64,000 bases of DNA from assembly GCF_032102965.1 (NCBI RefSeq), contig NZ_CP134880.1:124001-188000 (forward strand). Direction: 5' to 3'. The notes below the pieces were generated by a model. That model had not been told where the DNA came from. It ran no database searches and saw only the letters and a list, made by a program, of their open reading frames with translations. The position numbers and the translations under genes are program-made. Below, in pieces: positions 17,283-25,906 of this stretch. Each line of letters begins with the position of its first letter. Within the stretch, counting starts at the first letter, position 1. Source of the DNA: Demequina capsici (GTDB taxonomy: Bacteria > Actinomycetota > Actinomycetes > Actinomycetales > Demequinaceae).

Positions 17283-17380
17283 CATGTGCGCGCGAGGGGT
17301 CGATGCGCGCATGACACACCCTAGCCGCCCAGGGACCTGCGCGGCGACGCCACGTCGCACCTCCGTGGCATCCTCACCGC

Positions 17381-17602
17381 ATGCGCGACGGTCCCCAGTT
17401 CGAGTTCGGTGTCGACGCTATTGCCGGCCGTCAGGCGGTCGTGCACCGTGCGAGCGGCGAGCTCGTCGGCTGGATCGTGCGGGACGGCGATCGCCTCCGC
17501 ATGCGCCGCGGTGCATGGATCTCGGAGCCGGCGGACACGATCCCGCAGCTGTTCACCGTCGCGGCTGCACGAATGAGCTCGGGACGAGTCGCGATGCTCT
17601 AG
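17381..17602 (+). CDS. Small hypothetical protein in the prophage accessory pocket
   Basis: A 73-residue protein (MRDGPQFEFGVDAIAGRQAVVHRASG...) with strong GC third-position bias across its length, which supports coding. It looks like a compact beta domain (AVVHRASGELVGWIVRDGDRLRM). Its stop overlaps the stop of the convergent minus-strand gene in a shared CTAG (17599-17602). No ribosome site is obvious. No function is recognised. Confidence 0.5.
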   Translation: MRDGPQFEFGVDAIAGRQAVVHRASGELVGWIVRDGDRLRMRRGAWISEPADTIPQLFTVAAARMSSGRVAML

Positions 17603-18018
17603 CCGGAGAACGAGCCGTCGTCGAACGCATGCTCGGCGTACCAGGCGCCAGCCTTGTTCACTTTCGCAGCGAACGCCCGAGCCTTCGGGGCGTCCTTGCG
17701 GTCTGCAGCCACGATCATCGCGTCGCCGTCCGCGGTGATGATGGTGACGTAGACCTTGCCCTTCTCCTTCTTGAACATCCCGCCAACGATCGCACCGACG
17801 GGCCCGGCGAGGATCGCGCCGGTGATGACCCGCGTGCCGGTGGTCCGCTGGTTCGACTCACCAGAGTCGAAGTCGGCCGTGCATCCGCCGACGGGAACCG
17901 TAAGATTCCCGCTCGTCAAGCGCGGCACCAGGACGCCGTTCATGATCCGGTACCCCTCGAACGACGCCTGAAAGGCCGCGTTCTCCTTCGACCGCCGCAC
18001 CGCATCCTTGAACCCCAT
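17599..18018 (-). CDS. Hypothetical protein with glycine-rich hydrophobic segment
   Basis: A 139-residue protein. It starts MGFKDAVRRSKENAAFQASFEGYRI, has a small beta region (VLVPRLTSGNLTVPVGGCTADF), then a Gly/Ala hydrophobic stretch (TGAILAGPVGAIVGGMF) and a basic 'KKEKGKVYVTIITADGD' strand. The pattern recalls small actinobacterial proteins that follow PH-like or SHOCT domains, but no family is claimed. The start at 18018 is preferred because the longer frame to 18192 runs through a duplicated piece of integrase sequence. Confidence 0.65.
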   Translation of the reverse strand: MGFKDAVRRSKENAAFQASFEGYRIMNGVLVPRLTSGNLTVPVGGCTADFDSGESNQRTTGTRVITGAILAGPVGAIVGGMFKKEKGKVYVTIITADGDAMIVAADRKDAPKARAFAAKVNKAGAWYAEHAFDDGSFSG

Positions 18019-18061
18019 ACCTGGCACGATAGCGCGCCACCGCGCTCGCGGCCAGGGTTGG

Positions 18062-18110
18062 GCGGCGCCGCCGAGGTGTCGGGCGCGCAGGGCGTTGACG
18101 GCGGCGCGGG
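18062..18110. repeat. 49-bp duplicate of the integrase 3' end (copy 1)
   Basis: 18062-18110 matches 18671-18719 with one mismatch in 49 bases, same orientation. Copy 2 encodes the integrase C-terminus ([16 protein letters not shown], read on the minus strand). Copy 1 has no attached integrase body, so it is a scar of a duplication, a deleted second integrase, or recombination between related phages. Confidence 0.9.
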
Positions 18111-18224
18111 ATACGACATCGCGGCCGCACGTGGGGGTTCGAGCGTATGTAGCGGCGAGGTTCAGTGGGTGGGAGTAGCGTCTGAACGGCACGTCCGTGG
18201 GTGGCGTGCGAGAGGGGCGTGATC

Positions 18225-18602
18225 ATGGTAGAGACCTCGAACATCTTGGCGTGGACGTTGCGCAATGAGATTCCGATTCCGGATGACGTGTCGAGCCAGC
18301 TCGTTGAGGGTGAGGAGGCGGTTGCCGCGTTCTCGACTTTCCGCGATGCTGCGGTCTTCACCACCAAGCGACTGATCGTTCGGGATGCGCAGGGCTTCAC
18401 AGGCAAGAAGGTCGAGATCTACTCGCTGCCATACCGCGACATCCACATGTGGTCATCGGAGAACGCTGGTGGCATCCTCGATCGGGATGGGGAGATCGCG
18501 CTCTGGACGAGGGCCGGCTACATCAAGGTGAAGTTGCTCAAGGGCATCGACGTGCGCCGTCTGGATCAGCTGATCGCGTGGGCTGTGCTCTCGACTCACT
18601 AG
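18225..18602 (+). CDS. Bacterial PH-domain protein (YvbH/PF08000-like)
   Basis: A 125-residue protein. After a helix (SQLVEGEEAVAAFSTFRD) comes the bacterial PH core 'AAVFTTKRLIVRDAQGFTGKK', 'EIYSLPYRDIHMW' and 'GEIALWTRAGYIKVKL', ending in an amphipathic helix (IDVRRLDQLIAWAVLSTH). Such domains are widespread and often chromosomal; their ligand is mostly unknown. AGAGGGG precedes the ATG. Its AT-richer codons match the Panacea gene rather than the phage core, which supports a moron-type cargo gene. Confidence 0.8.
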   Translation: MVETSNILAWTLRNEIPIPDDVSSQLVEGEEAVAAFSTFRDAAVFTTKRLIVRDAQGFTGKKVEIYSLPYRDIHMWSSENAGGILDRDGEIALWTRAGYIKVKLLKGIDVRRLDQLIAWAVLSTH

Positions 18603-18666
18603 GACACCGGCGCAGGACTCGGCTCAGGCACGGGTCAGAGGCTTCGATCTGAGGCGCTCGCGTGCG

Positions 18667-19569
18667 TCATGCGGCGCCGCCGAGGTGTCGGGCGCGTAGG
18701 GCGTTGACGGCGGCGCGGGGTGCGGCGTCGGGGACCTTGGTGTAGGTCTGGGTGGTGGCGACGGAGGAGTGGCCGAGCAGTACCTGGATGGTGCGCAGGT
18801 CGGTTCCGCCGGCGAGGAGGTCGCTGCCGAATGCGTGACGCAGTGTGTGGGCTGTCCAGTGGGCGGGCAGGGCGCGGGCCATGAGCTTGCCGACGTACTG
18901 GGCGGAGAGGTGGCCGTGGTCGTCTCCGGGGAAGGCCCAGCCGCCACCGGCGAGGCATGCGGCTCGTAGGGCGACGGCGAGGGAGTCGTTGAGAGGGATG
19001 TCGCGTAGCTTCGCGCCCTTGCCGTGTACGAGCAGGCTTGAGCCGCTCTCGCCGCGGGTGAGGTCGCTCGTGTGGATCTGGGAGATCTCGGCGCGACGCA
19101 TGCCGGCTTCGAAGGCGCAGCGCAGCATCAGGCGCGTGCGTTCGGGTGCGCGCTCGAGCGCGGCGCGGATCTGGTCGGTGGGGCATGGTCGTGGGGTGGC
19201 AGGTCGCGCCTTGATCTTGGGAAGGCTCACGGCTGGCGAGTGCTCGATGTGACCGGCGAGGACGGCCCAGTCGTAGAAGCCGATGAGGCTGGCGCGCACG
19301 GAGCGGCGGGTCTCGATCGCCCATTCCTGGCTGCCCGTCCAGGCGATGAGCAGTTCGAGCGTTACGGCCCATGGGTCGTCGATCTTGAGGCCGCGTGCCA
19401 CGCGCTTCACGTGATCGGTGCGTGTGTAGATCGTCGTCTCCGCGTAGCCAGATGCGCGCATGTAGACACCCCAGTCAGCGATCGCATCGGACCAAGCGCC
19501 CCTCTGTGCGCTGTCCATGACGAGAACGTACAGCCTTCGTGAAGGGTCACCGGCTACCTTGGGGGGCAT
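18667..19569 (-). CDS. int: Tyrosine recombinase (phage integrase)
   Basis: Up to 300 residues; a second possible start ([17 protein letters not shown]) is at 19518. The N-terminal half is a SAM-like core-binding domain ([21 protein letters not shown]). The catalytic domain shows the complete set: Arg in '[14 protein letters not shown]', Lys in '[13 protein letters not shown]', His-x-x-Arg in '[10 protein letters not shown]', His in '[18 protein letters not shown]' and the Tyr nucleophile in that same segment. It cuts and joins the attachment sites. It lies 440 bases from the tRNA-like site, with the promoter end facing it, as in tRNA-integrating phages. Confidence 0.95.
   Translation of the reverse strand: MPPKVAGDPSRRLYVLVMDSAQRGAWSDAIADWGVYMRASGYAETTIYTRTDHVKRVARGLKIDDPWAVTLELLIAWTGSQEWAIETRRSVRASLIGFYDWAVLAGHIEHSPAVSLPKIKARPATPRPCPTDQIRAALERAPERTRLMLRCAFEAGMRRAEISQIHTSDLTRGESGSSLLVHGKGAKLRDIPLNDSLAVALRAACLAGGGWAFPGDDHGHLSAQYVGKLMARALPAHWTAHTLRHAFGSDLLAGGTDLRTIQVLLGHSSVATTQTYTKVPDAAPRAAVNALRARHLGGAA
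18671..18719. repeat. 49-bp direct repeat inside the integrase 3' end (copy 2)
   Basis: This is the parental copy of the repeat at 18062-18110 and covers the last codons of the integrase. One base differs (T here, C in the other copy). Confidence 0.9.
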
Positions 19570-19584
19570 GGCTACCAGGCGTTT

Positions 19585-19923
19585 CTAGGCAAACAGGTCC
19601 ATATGCGACGCTCGGCGTGGCCCAGCGCCCGCCCCTATGCGCTCGCGGTCCATGTACCAGCGGTGTGCGATGAGAGCGCAGTCGAGCTTGTCGTCGAGCT
19701 CGCGGCGGCGCGCGCGCGCGGCGGCATCGATCGCGCGCATGGCGTAGAACGCCTCCTCGTCGCTGTAGCCGCGCCGCTCGGGCGACGTGAGCGCCCACTG
19801 CATGAGGAGGTCGGTCACGTTATCGACTTGCTCCCGCGTCGCGCTTCTCGCAATCAGGTCAATGTCCGACAGGAGCGACCAATCGGCAGCGCTCAGCCGG
19901 GCGCGCCAGTCGAGGGTACTCAT
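19585..19923 (-). CDS. Small hypothetical protein upstream of the integrase
   Basis: A 112-residue helical protein (MSTLDWRARLSAADWSLLSDIDLIARSATREQVDNV...) transcribed toward the integrase, with its stop 15 bases from the longer integrase start. Arg-rich helices ([14 protein letters not shown]) and the position between integrase and attachment site would suit a recombination-directionality or DNA-binding role, but no helix-turn-helix is clear. A weak GGGAAG precedes the ATG. Confidence 0.6.
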   Translation of the reverse strand: MSTLDWRARLSAADWSLLSDIDLIARSATREQVDNVTDLLMQWALTSPERRGYSDEEAFYAMRAIDAAARARRRELDDKLDCALIAHRWYMDRERIGAGAGPRRASHMDLFA

Positions 19924-20009
19924 GCTGCAGGCTTCCCGTGCAGCTGGCGCACACCGCTCACTCGAGCCTTCTTAGAGGGCAGTCCGTGCACAACTCCTGC
20001 GGGTTGCTG

Positions 20010-20062
20010 AGCACGACTGGCCTCCAACCAGAAGGTTGGGGGTTCGAATCCCTCCGGGCGCG
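20010..20062 (+). other. Prophage right attachment site with 3' remnant of a tRNA-Arg-like gene
   Basis: 20030-20062 is the 3' part of a tRNA: T-arm GGGGG-TTCGAAT-CCCTC (20038-20054), then acceptor strand CGGGCGC and discriminator G. The matching 5' acceptor GCGCCCG is absent upstream, so it is not a whole tRNA. GAGCACGACTGGCCTCC (20010-20026) still resembles a D-stem/anticodon region, but the anticodon loop is corrupted. The acceptor and T-arm fit actinobacterial tRNA-Arg genes. The restored tRNA should lie at the left end of the prophage. Confidence 0.82.
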
Positions 20063-20071
20063 CTGAAGGTG

Positions 20072-20102
20072 AAGGCCGGGATCCCGCGAGGGGCCCGGCC
20101 TT
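20072..20102 (+). terminator. Terminator of the original tRNA transcription unit
   Basis: AAGGCCGGG (20072-20080) pairs with CCCGGCCTT (20094-20102), ten bases after the tRNA remnant. It was presumably the host tRNA terminator, left behind at the right junction. The rest of the gap to 20311 holds no gene. Confidence 0.8.
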
Positions 20103-20289
20103 CGTCGTTCCCGCGCACCGGCTGCACGTCTCGCGGGAAGCCGGCCCGGAGAGCTCTCGTGAGATGCCCGTCGCGCGGCACCGCCTCGCTCCGGGGATCT
20201 GTCGCTGCGAGCGATCGACTCGCGCCTGAGGTCGTTTGACACCTGCTCGCCTACGCGCTTGACTAGGCCTGAGCGCGAGCCATTCGCGA

Positions 20290-20305
20290 CTGAATCGATA
20301 TTCAG
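20290..20305. promoter_or_regulatory. Small palindrome overlapping the start of the sugar operon, candidate operator
   Basis: CTGAAT-CGAT-ATTCAG (20290-20305) is a perfect 6-bp inverted repeat just before the ribosome site of the first operon gene. It could be bound by the SorC-type regulator encoded downstream. No clear -10/-35 pair is visible. Confidence 0.35.
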
Positions 20306-20311
20306 GAGTCA

Positions 20312-21400
20312 ATGATGACGAGGATGCCGGCGACCGACGCCGACCACAGGATCGCTGCCGACCGTCGGTGGACCATCGGCCACGCGCCGTGGCTCACCGA
20401 GGCGGAGCGCTCGAGCCGTGCACGCGTGATCATCGACAACGACTTCATGGGCGACCCCGACGACCTCTACCAGCTGGTGCATCACCTGCTGTCGCCGAGC
20501 GTCCACATCCCGCTCATCATCTCCTCGCACCTGCACGTCGACGAACCGTGGGACCCGAGCGAGCAGCAGGCGGCGCACGGCGTGCTCGTCGTCCGCGACG
20601 TCCTCGCCCGCATGGGCATCGACGGTGCGGACGACCTCGTCATCGCAGGCGCGGAGCACGCGATGGTCGACCGCCGGACGCCGCAGGACACCCCCGCCGC
20701 GCGGGCGATCATCGCCGAGGCGCTGCGCGACGACCCGCGCCCTCTCTACTACTGCGCGGGCGGCGGCCTCACCGACCTCGCGTCCGCGCTCCTGCTGGAG
20801 CCCGCCATCGCCGACCGCATGACGCTCATCTGGATCGGAGGTGCCGAGTACCCTGACCTCGGCCTCGCGACTCCCGGCGGCCCTGCTGCGGAGTACAACC
20901 TGAGCATCGACACGGAGTCGGCGCGATGCGTCTTCGGTGACACGCGGATCCCGATCTGGCAGGTGACGAGAGCGGCCTACCGCTACGCCCTCATCTCGCT
21001 CGCAGAGCTCCGCGTCGGGGTGCGGCCCCTGGGCGCCGTGGGGTCCTACCTCTACGGAGAGCTCGCCGAGGTGGGCAGGATGGTCGCGACCTTCGGCATG
21101 AGCATCGGCGAGACGTACGACCTCGGCGACCAGCCGCTCGTCCTTCTCACAGCCTTGCAGACGGCGTTCGAGCCGGATCCCGCCTCCAGCAACTACGTGA
21201 TCCGGCCCACCCCGGACCTCGACGCGGACGGGCTCTACGTGCCGGATCCGGAGGGCCGCCCCATGCGGGTCTACACAGACATCGACTCGCGGCTCGCCTT
21301 CGAGGACCTGAAGGCGAAGCTCGCCGAGCTGCACGCGTGGCAGGACGGAAGGCTCGAGGCTGCAGCGCCCGCCGAGCCGCCCGCAGGGCTGCAGGAGTGA
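20312..21400 (+). CDS. Nucleoside-hydrolase-family (IUNH-like) intracellular furanosidase
   Basis: A 362-residue protein. The N-terminal 'VIIDNDFMGDPDDLYQLVHH' contains the Asp cluster that binds calcium and substrate in inosine-uridine nucleoside hydrolases, in the diverged DNDF.GDPD form. Further signatures are 'YYCAGGGLTDLASALLLEP' and 'LIWIGGAEYPDL' with a downstream 'EYNLSIDTESA'. There is no signal peptide. The family cleaves N- or O-linked furanosides. Its place at the head of an isomerase-kinase-transketolase operon suggests it frees a pentose (ribose or apiose) inside the cell. CAGGAG precedes the tandem ATGs. Confidence 0.8.
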   Translation: MMTRMPATDADHRIAADRRWTIGHAPWLTEAERSSRARVIIDNDFMGDPDDLYQLVHHLLSPSVHIPLIISSHLHVDEPWDPSEQQAAHGVLVVRDVLARMGIDGADDLVIAGAEHAMVDRRTPQDTPAARAIIAEALRDDPRPLYYCAGGGLTDLASALLLEPAIADRMTLIWIGGAEYPDLGLATPGGPAAEYNLSIDTESARCVFGDTRIPIWQVTRAAYRYALISLAELRVGVRPLGAVGSYLYGELAEVGRMVATFGMSIGETYDLGDQPLVLLTALQTAFEPDPASSNYVIRPTPDLDADGLYVPDPEGRPMRVYTDIDSRLAFEDLKAKLAELHAWQDGRLEAAAPAEPPAGLQE

Positions 21401-21454
21401 CCATGGAGACGGACGCGCGATCCGCATCGCGCGCGAGCTGGGGGAGATGACGCT

Positions 21455-22870
21455 GTGAGCATCGTGATCGCCCTGGACGAGGGAACCACGAACGCGAAGG
21501 CGGTCGCGATCGACGGCGACGGGCGGGTCCTCGCGCATGCCTCACGCGGGTTGGGGATCCGCAACACCGCTCCGGGATGGACGGAGCAGGACGCCCTCGA
21601 GATCCGGGAGGCGTCGGTCGAGGTGCTGGCGCGCGTCCTCGCACAGGTCCCGGCCGACGAGGTGATCGGGCTCGCGATCAGCAACCAGCGGGAGTCGGTC
21701 GTCGCCTGGGATCCCGTGACGGGCACGCCTGCCGGACCGGTGCTCAGCTGGCAGGACACGAGGACGGCGGACCGCTGCGCGGCGCTCGCGCAGGTGCACG
21801 GCGACAGGGTGCTCGACCTCACGGGTCTCCCGCTGGACCCGATGTTCAGCGCTCCGAAGATGGCGTGGCTGCTCGAGCAGGCTCCTGACGGCACGGTGGT
21901 CGGCACCGTCGACTCGTGGCTCGTGTGGTGCCTGACCGGCGGCTCCCGTCATGTGAGCGAGGCGGGCAACGCGTCCCGGACGCTGCTGATGGACCTTGCG
22001 ACGCTCGACTGGCACCCGGAGCTCCTGGGAGTCTTCGGCATCCCACGGGAGGCGCTGCCCGAGATCGTCGCGTCGAACGGCGATCTGGGCAGCACGGCGT
22101 GCGACGGGCTGCCTGCGGGGATCCCGATCCTTGCGTTGATGGCCGACTCGCACGCCGCGCTGCGCGGCCACGGTGGCGGCGAGCCGGGCGTGGTGAAGGC
22201 CACGTACGGCACCGGCTCCTCGGTGATGCAGGGCACGGGTGCGCAGCTGCGTCGTCGGCCGGGCGTGGCGACCACCCTCGCATGGCTCGACGACCGCCCG
22301 GTGTACGCCCTCGAGGGCAACATCCGCTACTCCGGCTCCGCGCTGGACTGGACGGCCAGGCTGCTGGGTGTCGCTGATGCTCGCAGCCTCGGCGCGCTCG
22401 CGGCCACGGTGGACGATGCGGACGGCGTGGTGCTCGTGCCTGCGTTCGGTGGTCTGGGGGCGCCGCACTGGGATCCGACGGCGGTCGGGACGCTGACCGG
22501 GCTCGGCGCCGGGTCGGGTCCTGCGCAGGTGGCGCGCGCGGCGTTCGACGCGGTCGCGCATCAGGTGGCGGATGTCGCTGAGGCGATGCTCGCCGAGGGC
22601 GAGGCGCTCGAGGCCGTGCGGGCGGACGGTGGCGCCACGGCCTCGGAGCTGCTCATGCAGACGCAGGCGGACGCGCTCGGCTGCGAGGTGGTCGTGGTGG
22701 GCGAGGCGGACGTGGCGCTCAGGGGCGTGGCGGCGGTCGCGTTCGCCCAGCGCGGCATCGCTCTGCCGGCCGCCGCGGCGTCGCGGACGCATCGTCCCTC
22801 GTACAGCGCTCAGGAGCGCGAGGCTGCGCGTGCGCGCTGGCGCGCCGCTCTCGATCGATCCAAGGCGTGA
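21455..22870 (+). CDS. FGGY-family carbohydrate kinase (ribulo/apulo/glycerol-kinase type)
   Basis: A 471-residue, full-length sugar kinase. 'IALDEGTTNAKAVAID' is the N-terminal ATPase phosphate loop, 'SWQDTRTADRC' the substrate loop, 'KATYGTGSSVMQGTG' the phosphate-2 region and 'VRADGGATASELLMQTQADALG' the adenosine/C-terminal signature. It phosphorylates a ketose or polyol; the neighbours (isomerase and split transketolase) point to a pentulose or apulose. It starts 54 bases after the hydrolase at a GTG behind GGGGGAG. Confidence 0.88.
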   Translation: MSIVIALDEGTTNAKAVAIDGDGRVLAHASRGLGIRNTAPGWTEQDALEIREASVEVLARVLAQVPADEVIGLAISNQRESVVAWDPVTGTPAGPVLSWQDTRTADRCAALAQVHGDRVLDLTGLPLDPMFSAPKMAWLLEQAPDGTVVGTVDSWLVWCLTGGSRHVSEAGNASRTLLMDLATLDWHPELLGVFGIPREALPEIVASNGDLGSTACDGLPAGIPILALMADSHAALRGHGGGEPGVVKATYGTGSSVMQGTGAQLRRRPGVATTLAWLDDRPVYALEGNIRYSGSALDWTARLLGVADARSLGALAATVDDADGVVLVPAFGGLGAPHWDPTAVGTLTGLGAGSGPAQVARAAFDAVAHQVADVAEAMLAEGEALEAVRADGGATASELLMQTQADALGCEVVVVGEADVALRGVAAVAFAQRGIALPAAAASRTHRPSYSAQEREAARARWRAALDRSKA

Positions 22871-22900
22871 CTCGCCAACGGCGGCGAGTCGGGCTATAGT
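22869..22900. promoter_or_regulatory. Inverted repeat and possible -10 element between kinase and isomerase genes
   Basis: GACTCGCC (22869-22876) pairs with GGCGAGTC (22883-22890) over a 6-base loop; it overlaps the kinase stop. TATAGT at 22895-22900 resembles a -10 box, without a good -35. The pair could be an internal promoter with operator, or a weak attenuator. Confidence 0.4.
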
Positions 22901-22930
22901 GAATGCAAGAAGAATCGAAGGTGAATAGAT

Positions 22931-23926
22931 ATGTCTGAACTCCCGAAGTTCGGTGCCGGCCTGTGGCACTTCGCCAGCTACGTCGACCGCTACGCCACCG
23001 ACGGCTACGCGCCCGCCGTGTCCACGCTCGAGCAGATCGAGCGCGCCGGGCAGGTCGAGGACCTCTCCGTGGTCGACGTGCCCTACCCCTTCACCGAGGG
23101 CGTCACCGTCGCGCAGGTCAAGGAGGCGCTCGCCGCCCACGGGCTCGAGGCGATCGGCGTCACGCCCGAGATCTACATGCGCAAGTACTCCAAGGGCGCG
23201 TTCACGAACCCCGACGCTGCTGTCCGGGCGGACGTGCAGGCCTTCCTCAACGAGGCCGCCGACGTGGTGCGCGAGCTGGGTGCGAACTACCTCAAGCTGT
23301 GGCCGGGGCAGGACGGCTGGGACTACCCGTTCCAGGTCAACCACGGCGACGAGTGGAAGCTCGCCGTCGACGGGCTCCGTGAGCTCGCGCTCGCGAACCC
23401 TGACATCAAGATGGTGATCGAGTACAAGCCGCGCGAGCCCCGCAACAAGATGTTCTGGGACTCCGCCGCCAAGACGATCCTGGGCATCAAGGCCATGGGC
23501 GTCGACAACGTCGGCGTGCTGCTCGACTTCGGCCACGCGCTCTACGGCGGCGAATCGCCCGCGGCCTCCGCGCAGCTGCTGATCGACCATGGCCTGCTGT
23601 GGGGCATGGACGTGAACGACAACCTGCGTGGCTGGGACGACGACATGGTCGTCGGAACCGTGCACCCTGTCGAGGTCTTCGAGTTCTTCTACACCCTCAA
23701 GATCAACAAATGGGAGGGCGTCTGGCAGCTCGACCAGTTCCCGTTCCGTGAGGACACCGTCGAGGCGGCCAACCTCTCGATCCGGTTCCTCAAGGGACTC
23801 CACCGGGCTCTCGACGAGCTCGACATCGAAGCCCTGCGTGAGGCGCAGGCCCGCCAGGACGCCCTGGGCGCGCAGAAGCTCGTGCAGGACGTCCTCTTCA
23901 GCTGCCTGAGGAGCGAAGACGCATGA
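22931..23926 (+). CDS. Xylose-isomerase-like TIM-barrel sugar isomerase
   Basis: A 331-residue protein of the AP-endonuclease-2/xylose isomerase-like fold. Metal-binding motifs are visible: '[10 protein letters not shown]' (Glu), '[11 protein letters not shown]' (Asp, His), '[16 protein letters not shown]' and '[11 protein letters not shown]'. Family members interconvert aldoses and ketoses or epimerise ketoses using Mn/Co. Between a FGGY kinase and a split transketolase it most resembles the D-apiose isomerase position, but ribose or another pentose is possible. The stop overlaps the next start (ATGA). Confidence 0.83.
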   Translation: MSELPKFGAGLWHFASYVDRYATDGYAPAVSTLEQIERAGQVEDLSVVDVPYPFTEGVTVAQVKEALAAHGLEAIGVTPEIYMRKYSKGAFTNPDAAVRADVQAFLNEAADVVRELGANYLKLWPGQDGWDYPFQVNHGDEWKLAVDGLRELALANPDIKMVIEYKPREPRNKMFWDSAAKTILGIKAMGVDNVGVLLDFGHALYGGESPAASAQLLIDHGLLWGMDVNDNLRGWDDDMVVGTVHPVEVFEFFYTLKINKWEGVWQLDQFPFREDTVEAANLSIRFLKGLHRALDELDIEALREAQARQDALGAQKLVQDVLFSCLRSEDA

Positions 23927-24840
23927 CAGTCGAGGAGGACCTGGTCCCCGAGGTCCATGTCGAGGACGTGCCCAAGGACGTGTTCAGCGTCATCGGCCGG
24001 GTGCCCGAGGGTGCGCCGCGCGAGGAGGCGATCGCGTTCCTGCGGGACGCCGCCCGCGCCGTGCGCAAGCGCGACATCCAGATGGTCTCGGCCGCCGGGC
24101 TGGGACACATCGGAGGCGAGTACTCCGTCATCGACATCCTCGTGACGCTGTACCTGCACTCGCTGCGCATGGGGCCGGAGCTGCTCGGCGACCCCGAGCG
24201 CGACCGCTTCATCCTGTCGAAGGGCCACGCTGCGGCGGCGCTGTACACGACGCTCGCCGCCGCCGGGTTCATCGACCCTGACGACCTGAGCACGTTCATG
24301 CAGCCGCTGTCCCAGCTCAACGGTCACCCGGCGCGCACCAAGATCGCCGCCGTCGAGGCCAGCACCGGACCTCTCGGGCACGGGCTCCCGATCGCCGTCG
24401 GCACCGCGATCGCCGGCAAGATCGACGGCTCGGCGCGCCGCACGTTCGTGGTGACGGGAGACGGGGAGCTGCAGGAGGGCTCCAACTGGGAGGCCATGAT
24501 GACCGCGGGCAACCACGGCCTGGCGAACCTCTGCGTCATCGTCGACCGCAACCGCCTTCAGCAGGGCGCGAAGGTCGAGGACACGAACGACCTCGAGCCG
24601 CTGCCGGACAAGCTCCGCGCCTTCGGCATGGAGGTCGTCGAGCTGACGGGCCACGATCACGGCGCGCTCATGGACGCGTTCGCACAAGTGCCGGCAGCCT
24701 CGGGCAAGCCGACCGCGATCATCGCGCACACCGTGAAGGGCAACCCGATCTCGTTCATGTCGAACAACGTCGCCTGGCACCACAAGGTGCCCACCCCTGA
24801 GCAGGTGGCCCAGGCGATCGAGGAGCTGGAGCAGTCATGA
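23923..24840 (+). CDS. Split transketolase, N-terminal (TPP-binding) subunit
   Basis: A 305-residue subunit. '[21 protein letters not shown]' is the transketolase N-terminal helix with the thiamine region, '[17 protein letters not shown]' the substrate His loop, and '[16 protein letters not shown]...N' the GDG-N thiamine diphosphate motif. Together with the next gene it makes one complete enzyme that moves a two-carbon unit. Split transketolases are typical of dedicated catabolic operons (for example apulose-4-phosphate transketolase), unlike the single-chain central-metabolism form. ATGA overlaps link it both upstream and downstream. Confidence 0.92.
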   Translation: MTVEEDLVPEVHVEDVPKDVFSVIGRVPEGAPREEAIAFLRDAARAVRKRDIQMVSAAGLGHIGGEYSVIDILVTLYLHSLRMGPELLGDPERDRFILSKGHAAAALYTTLAAAGFIDPDDLSTFMQPLSQLNGHPARTKIAAVEASTGPLGHGLPIAVGTAIAGKIDGSARRTFVVTGDGELQEGSNWEAMMTAGNHGLANLCVIVDRNRLQQGAKVEDTNDLEPLPDKLRAFGMEVVELTGHDHGALMDAFAQVPAASGKPTAIIAHTVKGNPISFMSNNVAWHHKVPTPEQVAQAIEELEQS

Positions 24841-25781
24841 CCGCCACTGTCGAGAAGAAGCTGCACGACTGCCGCGACGCGTGGGTCGAGACCCTGGTCG
24901 AGCTCGGCGAGGCGGACCCCCGCATCGTCGCCGTCGTGAACGACTCCGTGGGCTCCAGCAAGCTCGCTCCGTTCCAGAGCGCGTTCCCTGAGCGCCTGGT
25001 CAACGTCGGCATCGCCGAGCAGGACATGGTCGGCGTCGGCGCGGGACTGGCGAACGGCGGCAAGATCCCGTTCGTCTCGGCCGCCTCCTGCTTCCTCACC
25101 GCGCGTGCGATGGAGCAGGTCAAGGTCGACGCCGCGTACTCCCAGCACCACATGGTGCTCGTGGGTCAGAGCCCGGGCATGGCGTACGGCGAGCTCGGCC
25201 CGACCCATCACTCGATCGAGGACCTCGCGTGGCTGCGCATCCTGCCCGGCCTCACCGTGATCGTCCCCGCCGACCCGGAGGAGACCAGGCAGGCCGTCCG
25301 CTGGGCCGCGCAGCACGACGGGCCGGTGTTCATCCGCGTGTCCCGCATGGGCGTGCCCGACGTGAGCCCGGCCGGGTACGAGTTCGCCCCCGGCAAGGCC
25401 GTCACCCTCCGCGACGGCTCCGACGTCACGCTGGTGGCCTGCGGCACGGTCGTGGGGCGAGCGCTCGAGGCTGCCGATCTGCTGGCCTCCCAGGGCGTCT
25501 CAGCCAGGGTCCTCAACATGCCGACCCTGAACCCGATCGACCACGAGGCGATCCTCGCGGCCGCGGCGCAGACCAAGGGCATCGTGACGGTCGAGGAGGC
25601 GCTCACCAGCGGTCTCGGTGGCGCTGTCGCGGAGCTCGTCTCCGAGCGACACCCGACCCGCGTCCGTCGACTCGGTGTCACGACCTTCGCTCCGACGGGC
25701 ACGGCCGAGTGGCTGCTCGATCACTTCGGCATGTCCCCTCAAGCCATCGCGGCCTCGGCCGCCGAGCTCGTCTCCTCCTGA
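24837..25781 (+). CDS. Split transketolase, C-terminal (pyrimidine-binding) subunit
   Basis: A 314-residue subunit. 'LVNVGIAEQDMVGVGAGLANGG' carries the catalytic Glu of the pyrimidine domain. 'AYGELGPTHHSIEDLAWLRILPGL' and the C-terminal Rossmann-like domain ('GIVTVEEALTSGLGGAVAEL') complete the family layout. It pairs with the preceding subunit. It is the last gene before an 18-bp terminator. Confidence 0.92.
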   Translation: MTATVEKKLHDCRDAWVETLVELGEADPRIVAVVNDSVGSSKLAPFQSAFPERLVNVGIAEQDMVGVGAGLANGGKIPFVSAASCFLTARAMEQVKVDAAYSQHHMVLVGQSPGMAYGELGPTHHSIEDLAWLRILPGLTVIVPADPEETRQAVRWAAQHDGPVFIRVSRMGVPDVSPAGYEFAPGKAVTLRDGSDVTLVACGTVVGRALEAADLLASQGVSARVLNMPTLNPIDHEAILAAAAQTKGIVTVEEALTSGLGGAVAELVSERHPTRVRRLGVTTFAPTGTAEWLLDHFGMSPQAIAASAAELVSS

Positions 25782-25795
25782 GCTCGCGACCTGGA

Positions 25796-25839
25796 CATCG
25801 GCCCGTCGGTCCCTCCTCTCCGGGACCGACGGGCCGATG
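25796..25839 (+). terminator. Strong terminator after the transketolase genes
   Basis: A perfect 18-bp stem (25796-25813 with 25822-25839) and 8-base loop TCCTCTCC. It divides the catabolic genes from the regulator/RibB-like pair, which therefore probably have their own promoter. Confidence 0.92.
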
Positions 25840-25906
25840 CGTCCTCGCCGGAGTCGAATAGAATGGCAGCCTCGAAAGTTCATCCATGCCGCAAGGAGCA
25901 TGTCGC

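Larger units (their letters stand above)
1..20062. mobile_element. Right arm of an integrated siphovirus-type prophage (left part outside window)
   Basis: Genes run in standard siphophage order on the plus strand from capsid maturation through head-tail connectors, tail tube, tail chaperones, tape measure, tail tip, endolysin and holin candidate, then an accessory pocket and a minus-strand tyrosine integrase beside a truncated tRNA-like sequence. No frameshift or stop breaks the structural genes, so this part could still be functional. The 1110-residue tape measure predicts a tail of about 165 nm at roughly 0.15 nm per residue (inference). Packaging, portal, replication and repressor genes are not in the window. 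The right boundary is set by the attachment site at 20010-20062. Confidence 0.93.

Noticed and set aside
17284..18222. 312-residue plus-strand ORF
   Set aside because: Covers the minus-strand hypothetical gene and the integrase-end repeat; Arg-rich, no ribosome site.
19985..20062. Whole functional tRNA gene
   Set aside because: The T-arm and 3' acceptor are good, but no matching 5' acceptor exists and the anticodon loop is malformed. Treated as an attachment-site remnant.
20236..20264. Sigma-70-type promoter TTGACA at 20236 for the sugar operon
   Set aside because: No acceptable -10 element at normal spacing.
21542..23803. 753-residue minus-strand ORF over the kinase and isomerase genes
   Set aside because: Low-complexity shadow opposite two genes with intact family motifs.
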